Of a DNA stretch of 64,000 nt, positions 59,497 to 64,000 are shown one piece after another (within the stretch, counting starts at the first letter, position 1; every line of letters begins with the position of its first letter). The notes beneath the pieces were generated by a model that made no database searches, was not told where the DNA came from, and worked only from the letters and a program-made list of their open reading frames with translations. Both the position numbers and the translations under genes were made by a program. Source of the DNA: Plasmopara viticola (lineage: Eukaryota > Oomycota > Peronosporomycetes > Peronosporales > Peronosporaceae); contig MBPM02000010.1 in the NCBI GenBank assembly GCA_001695595.3, positions 868,001-932,000 on the forward strand, written 5' to 3'.

Positions 59497-60754
59497 TTAA
59501 TAAGGCGGGGCCTGACGCCCAAACGAAAATTCTCGAGGTTTGCCTTCTTTGTCGGTAAACAGCCACTTTTCAATGGCTTGCAGCGCTGACGGCGTCTTTG
59601 GAGACGTTGTGGAAAAGACCCGTCCAGTCCGCCTTGATCGTCGTGACGCCGGAGCGGGTTGGCGTTGCTTAAACGGAAAAATCACATTTGGTGACGTCAT
59701 CGAAGTATCTGCCGCAGCCTTGGTTTTGGCAGCAAACGTCGAAGCAGTTGATGGGGTCGTAGGCAAGAGCCAACTAGCAAGGCGATCCGAGAGGGAACTT
59801 ACCTGTTTGTCGGTATCCAAGACGTAGCGCTGCCTCTTCACTCGTGGTGCTTCGTGCATTTCAACATTCATCGAAACGTTTTCCACACACTCTCGTTTCC
59901 GCATCGAAGGTGGGAACGAAGCCACTGCCGAGAACCTCGTCGACACGGTCTGTTCTGGTGTCTCCTCCGGCACAACTTCCTTACCCTGTAACGGCTTTGA
60001 TCGCACCGTGACCGAATTTTTTGGCTGCTCTACCAGATTCTGGTGGCGTCCGACGAATAAATGCAATTCATTCATTTGGTTCTGGAGCAACTCCAACTCT
60101 AATTGCAGCGCAGAAATCTACACGACATTAGCATATAGTTACAAAGTGCTCGAGGATTTTGTCAAGCACACAATTTTTTCGCACCGGGGATCGACAAAAT
60201 CGGCACCCGAGCAATACTTCGCTGGTCGTCGACTTGTCAGGTTTCTCGAGGACGTGCCACTTCTCGATCGAGCGTTGGTCCTGCAGTCTTGCCAATGGCA
60301 TGATTACGGTTCCCACAACTTCATCAGACCCAATTTTCTCTTCCTGCATCACGTCGATTCGAAGCGTTCCCAAAGCTGCTGGTAGGCCTTCAAACAGCAG
60401 GAGTTCGCTCCATCTCGGCGTGAAGCTCACTGGTCGCTTTGTCGTCAGCTTTTGTTCCATAACAGTAGAACCTTGTGGGGGATGACCCTTTTGATTGCAA
60501 GTTACTACCTCAACTGCGATCCGGACGTACGTGCGCTGGGCTGATAAAAACCCTGCCTTGAACAGCAGATTGCGTCCACCCTCAACCTTCACCTCGAGAC
60601 GCGCTACGCTTTGCCCGTTATCCAGACGTTCGTCCACACCCGCCAATGCATTAAAGCGCAGTTCATGCTGAAGTTGACGCAATTGAGCACTCTTCGTCGT
60701 GCGCAAATCATCCAGGCGTTGGATGCGTGCCGCAACATCGTCCACAGCGCTCAT
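59497..60754 (-). CDS. C2-domain protein with coiled-coil linker
   Basis: Exons 60,754-60,185 and 60,117-59,497 join over a 67-bp intron to give 396 aa. The N terminus (ARIQRLDDLRTTKSAQLRQL) is helical. Residues about 45-185 form a C2 domain (ARLEVKVEGGRNLLF ... KIGSDEVVGTVIMPLARL). Splicing joins CRFCRSP to ISALQLELELLQNQMNELHL, a short coiled coil. The C-terminal 150 residues are Ser/Thr/Arg-rich and probably disordered, ending FSFGRQAPPY. C2 domains bind lipids or proteins, often with calcium. I cannot tell whether the Asp ligands are complete. No closer family is recognised. Confidence 0.82.
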
Positions 60755-61012
60755 TATGGCGAAGGGAAAAAGTCGAGTGGCTTTTGACAGATTCTAGTCT
60801 GACTTTAATTTTAGGACGGCCAATCAAAACGCGAGAATTGACCTTTTGACGATTACTGAATCTTTGACTGCGAAAGGGAAAACGGCCAACTAGACTCTTC
60901 TTATAACGGAGCTCGAGAATGTTACGGGCTATCGATCCATCAGGGTCTACAATCGAAGGTTTACTTACTTGGTTTTAATGCAGGGTTGTGTTTTTTAACG
61001 TTATAACCATTT

Positions 61013-62152
61013 TCGGAAAAGGTTGGGGTGACGCCCTCCTTCCAAGCGCGGGGGCTTAATGCTCGCGCGCTTCGGGCAGGTGCTCTCGGGCATCTGCAGG
61101 TCTCTAACGAGTCCCACCCTCGACGCGACGGTCTCCAGCACCAGGCCAAACCCCCTTCCACGCCCTTAATCGCGCCAACCGCATCCGGATTGGCTCCTTT
61201 AATGTGAATTCTCTAGGTTCGAAGCGCAAGAAGCACGTAACACTCCCCGAAGATCTCCGGCGCTACCGCGTCGATATCCTTGGCCTCCGAGAAACCAAGA
61301 TTTACGATAGAGGTGAGCACCGCATTGATGACTTCCTTCTAACCCTGAAAAAAAAAAAATTGAAGCCAAGACCGAAGTCACCGAAATCCGCCGCCACTGC
61401 AACCCGTCGGGCGCCACTCGACACGCCCGATCCCGAGAAGAAACCTGGCACCACACTAAGAAGCTCGGAACACTCCTCGGCGATATTAAAGATCTATCCC
61501 GACGCAAGTCCCTGGCCACCCTCGCGCTCCACCGCCTCTGGTCCGTCTGGCTCCGCCCCACGTTCATCTCACCCAAGACACGCATTCGATTGTACAACAC
61601 CTACGTTCTACCGATTCTGCTGTACAACTGGGCTCTTACCAAGTCAGAGCTCCACGGCCTCGAGAGTTTCCATCGCCGCCAGCTTCGCTACGCTCTTGGC
61701 TATCGCTACCCCCGACCCATTTCGAATGCAAGACTCTACGACCTCTGTGATGAGCGGCCGCTGAGACTACGACTGACACAAGCTCGCTGGCGCCTGTTTG
61801 GCCATGTACTTCGCCGCTATCCCGACATTCCAGCTAACCTCCAGATGCGTGCCTACTTCTTCTCCACCGCAGCAAAATGGCGCGGACGTCCCCGCACCAC
61901 GCTCCCCTCGACACTCGACCACAATCTTGTTTTTCGTGGCTCCGGATTTCGACTCCGGACAGCACAAGACCTCGAATTGGTACGTACCCTTGCACAAGAC
62001 CGAAAGAAATGGAAGACCCATACGACCTCGGTGCTGGATGCACTGCCCGCCGAACGAGACTCGACGTATGCGGACACCACTCTATGCCGTGGACTAGCCA
62101 GACTGAGCCTAGCACGTGCATACCTTGGCAACGCGATAACGTAATACATTAC
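61013..62152 (+). mobile_element. Internally deleted LINE with endonuclease start and RT end
   Basis: The 5' end (CGGAAAAGGTTGGGGTGACG) is shared with the short derivatives at 7,416 and 21,068. Near 61,185-61,350 the frame reads RIGSFNVNSLGSKRKKHV and LRRYRVDILGLRETKIYD, the first motifs of an AP-type endonuclease (Asn, then the catalytic Glu of LRETK). An A-run and a jump follow. The sequence then continues with the RT C-terminal part (TRIRLYNTYVLPILLYNWAL, 61,580) and the conserved end ALPAERDSTYADTTLCRGLA. Most of the RT is missing. The 3' tail is GTAATAC-like. The C2 gene starts about 260 bp upstream. Confidence 0.88.
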
Positions 62153-62821
62153 AACCAGAATGCCGCACGAAAGATTGTACACTTGTGTCGTGACAGTAGC
62201 TTTTGAGTAACTTTGTACTACAGCTGACCCGCGTCACAAGCTGCTTCATAAGTATTGTGCAGATAGGCAGTCCTCACTTCTTGCCATTACATGGTCCGCA
62301 TTGAGAAGCTTCGCGTAAGTGCACGCACTGTACAAAGGTAAGATGATGATACCAGGTAAAGTGCGTATAAATTGATCATTTTTATATGCCAAAGCATAGC
62401 CGATATTTGTGGTGCTAAGAAAATTAAAAATACCAAGCCTCGAATAGTGAGGATCAAAGCTGGTTGTAGGCCAGTGAGCTCCTAATTTTCAGATCTTAAG
62501 ATTACTGTGCGATGCGTGTGAAGTTGAAGATAAACAGTTTCATTGCTCTCATTATCTTGTTCAACTGGAATTTTGTTAAGGAAAGTGGACAACACTCTCG
62601 ACAGCATATACAGTAACTTCGCTGCCTAGATATTATAATACAAGCCGAGTAAAACGGCAAGTGCGTGTGCATCTAATGTCGTAAAGCTGTGCATAACTGA
62701 ATGAAGCCTGACGATTGGTCACAATTACGTGAGGATGATTAAACCATCGTTGGTCACAAAAATATGTAAAACAGTGGTTTTCACCCGCCCGTTCAAACAC
62801 CAGAAACCACCTTCGCTCATC
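62153..62821. other. Upstream region of COX6B, no gene seen
   Basis: About 670 bp without recognisable coding content. The COX6B frame is open upstream to 62,729, but its first well-placed ATG is at 62,822. Confidence 0.5.
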
Positions 62822-63146
62822 ATGCCAGCTGACGACGCTAAATTAAAGACCACGCCGCTAGACCCGCGTTTTCCCAACATGAACCAGGCGCAGCACTGTT
62901 GGACGCGGTACAACGAGTTCGTACTGTGCCTTAAGACCTATGACGGGGACGAAGACGCGTGTAAGTCGTACTATCAGAACGCTGCCTCGCTCTGCCCTAG
63001 CTCATGGGTACGTTTGCCACGACTGGCGTTACTACTTTTCGGTTTGCATTAGTAATTATTTTTTTACCATTATAATCTGTCGTTAGGTGGAGCGCTGGAA
63101 CGAGCAGCGCGAGGAGGGCACGTTTCAGGGCGTACAGTACGAGTAA
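62822..63146 (+). CDS. COX6B: Cytochrome c oxidase subunit 6B
   Basis: Exons 62,822-63,007 and 63,087-63,146 join across a 79-bp intron to give 81 aa. The protein reads TTPLDPRFPNMNQAQHCWTRY, then CLKTYDGDEDACKSYY and SLCPSSW, and after the splice VERWNEQREEGTFQGVQYE. The cysteines form the CX9C plus CX10C pair typical of COX6B, which is imported into the intermembrane space by Mia40 and clamps the complex IV dimer. The upstream in-frame ATG at 62,729 would add 31 residues with no family match, so the internal ATG is preferred. Confidence 0.95.
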
Positions 63147-64000
63147 CGCACTATGTTTTACGCTGCGTCTTGCGTTTCTCTTGTCCAAAGACCCGAAACT
63201 TGCATTGCTGACAATGGGAGGAAGTAACACCTGGGCCATATTATGACGAGGAAAGAATAATGATACCTTGAGAATATAATCGGCTCTCGATTCATATTTA
63301 ACTTTTGCTATTAGTATGTGCTGTGCGTCATCCACACGAAAGGATGAGTGCTACATGTAATGATACTAAAGCGCCAAAGTATGTATACAGAACCCGGTAG
63401 TACTACCGCCACCTTGTAGTACGACAATATCAGTATATCGATAGGTCACACGAAATGTAAGATATCATCGCATTGCGTTCATAGGCCCTCAAGGTGCATT
63501 GATTGGGTTGACGCCTATCCAGATTCACTGCTAGAATTTCGTGCTAACACGATGTATCGACTTGCTGGCACAAATGAACAAGACAATTGCACGACTGTAT
63601 TCAATGATTACCAGGCTTGCGGTATCGGATCATGGCGTAAAGTTTGAGTGAAGCATTGGTTGCAATAAAGAATCGCATCGAGCGAATATTGTTATGATAA
63701 CGCGACCTCCAGTGTGGCCGCGGAATCTTTCCTCTGTAGTGTCGATGTGTAGTGAACCTCTAATGTCGTGAACTCGATTGTGTGAAAAAAAAACTACACT
63801 TAAGCATACATAAATTTTCCTATTTTTTCATGTACACAACATACCGACTAAAGAGTTGAACGTGTATTGCACTTTACATGTACGTAAACACATCAAGATG
63901 GGGAGGAACCATATGAAGTGGCTGACCCAGTTGATCTCTTTTAAAACCGCGAATTGAAAGAGTGTGGCAATTCCATGGGCGACAAGTGCGAATGGTGGTC
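63147..64000. other. No gene recognised
   Basis: No frame with a recognisable domain up to the right edge of the window. Confidence 0.45.

Noticed and set aside
1..64000. tRNA, rRNA, CRISPR arrays and prokaryotic operons
   Set aside because: No clover-leaf with B-box, no rRNA core motif and no regularly spaced identical repeats were seen. The gene content is eukaryotic.

Overview
The window is nuclear DNA of a eukaryote, most likely an oomycete (Peronosporales-like: Phytophthora or a downy mildew). The evidence is compact genes with GT-AG introns of 65-79 bp, same-strand neighbours as little as 67 bp apart, a gene-dense block beside a repeat-choked gene-sparse block, and the repertoire itself: a secreted papain-like protease, a PLAC8 protein, a stand-alone GltB-type glutamate synthase, and Copia elements in several stages of decay. 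The species cannot be named from the sequence alone.

Positions 1-34,900 are gene-sparse. About 7.4 kb of decayed sequence comes first. Then 7,860-28,100 is a repeat complex built from one repeated gene module. Its parts are a macro-domain (ADP-ribose-binding fold) reading frame, mostly as tail fragments with one nearly complete but stop-broken copy at 14,979-15,555, and a second reading frame of about 262 codons (two intact copies, one degenerate inverted copy, one truncated copy) whose C-terminal half resembles PD-(D/E)XK/restriction-endonuclease-like domains of fungal and oomycete effector-type proteins. Inverted arms of about 0.85-1 kb separate the module copies. Later insertions broke the complex: Copia-1 (15,556-20,006, +, 146-bp LTRs, 5-bp target duplication), Copia-2 (22,384-26,926, -, about 242-bp LTRs, no target duplication) and two copies of a short internally deleted LINE derivative. 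Sequences at 1-360 and 28,255-28,480 are inverted relatives of each other and bracket the complex. 28,100-34,900 holds a perfect-looking small hairpin, an old Copia relic (32,100-33,440) and otherwise unassignable sequence.

Positions 34,900-44,400 are gene-dense: an MRG15/Eaf3-type chromodomain protein, a PTPMT1-like dual-specificity phosphatase, a very long Ser-rich TPR/DnaJ co-chaperone (three exons), an RRP15-like ribosome-biogenesis protein and a PLAC8 protein. From 44,399 comes a 1,583-aa glutamate synthase large chain with a mitochondrial-type N terminus. After 2.4 kb without a recognisable gene there is a decayed L1-like LINE (51,640-55,290) and a low-complexity/tandem-repeat stretch. 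Then follow a small acidic-tailed protein with a clear CCAAT/TATA promoter (57,332), a cathepsin-L-like secreted protease (58,226-59,356, -), a C2-domain protein (59,497-60,754, -), an internally deleted LINE (61,013-62,152) and COX6B, the nuclear-encoded subunit of cytochrome c oxidase (62,822-63,146).

The housekeeping genes do not form a pathway. They cover chromatin acetylation, mitochondrial lipid phosphatase activity, chaperoning, ribosome assembly, nitrogen assimilation and respiration. The most unusual content is the macro-domain plus nuclease-like module that was amplified, inverted and then invaded by retroelements.
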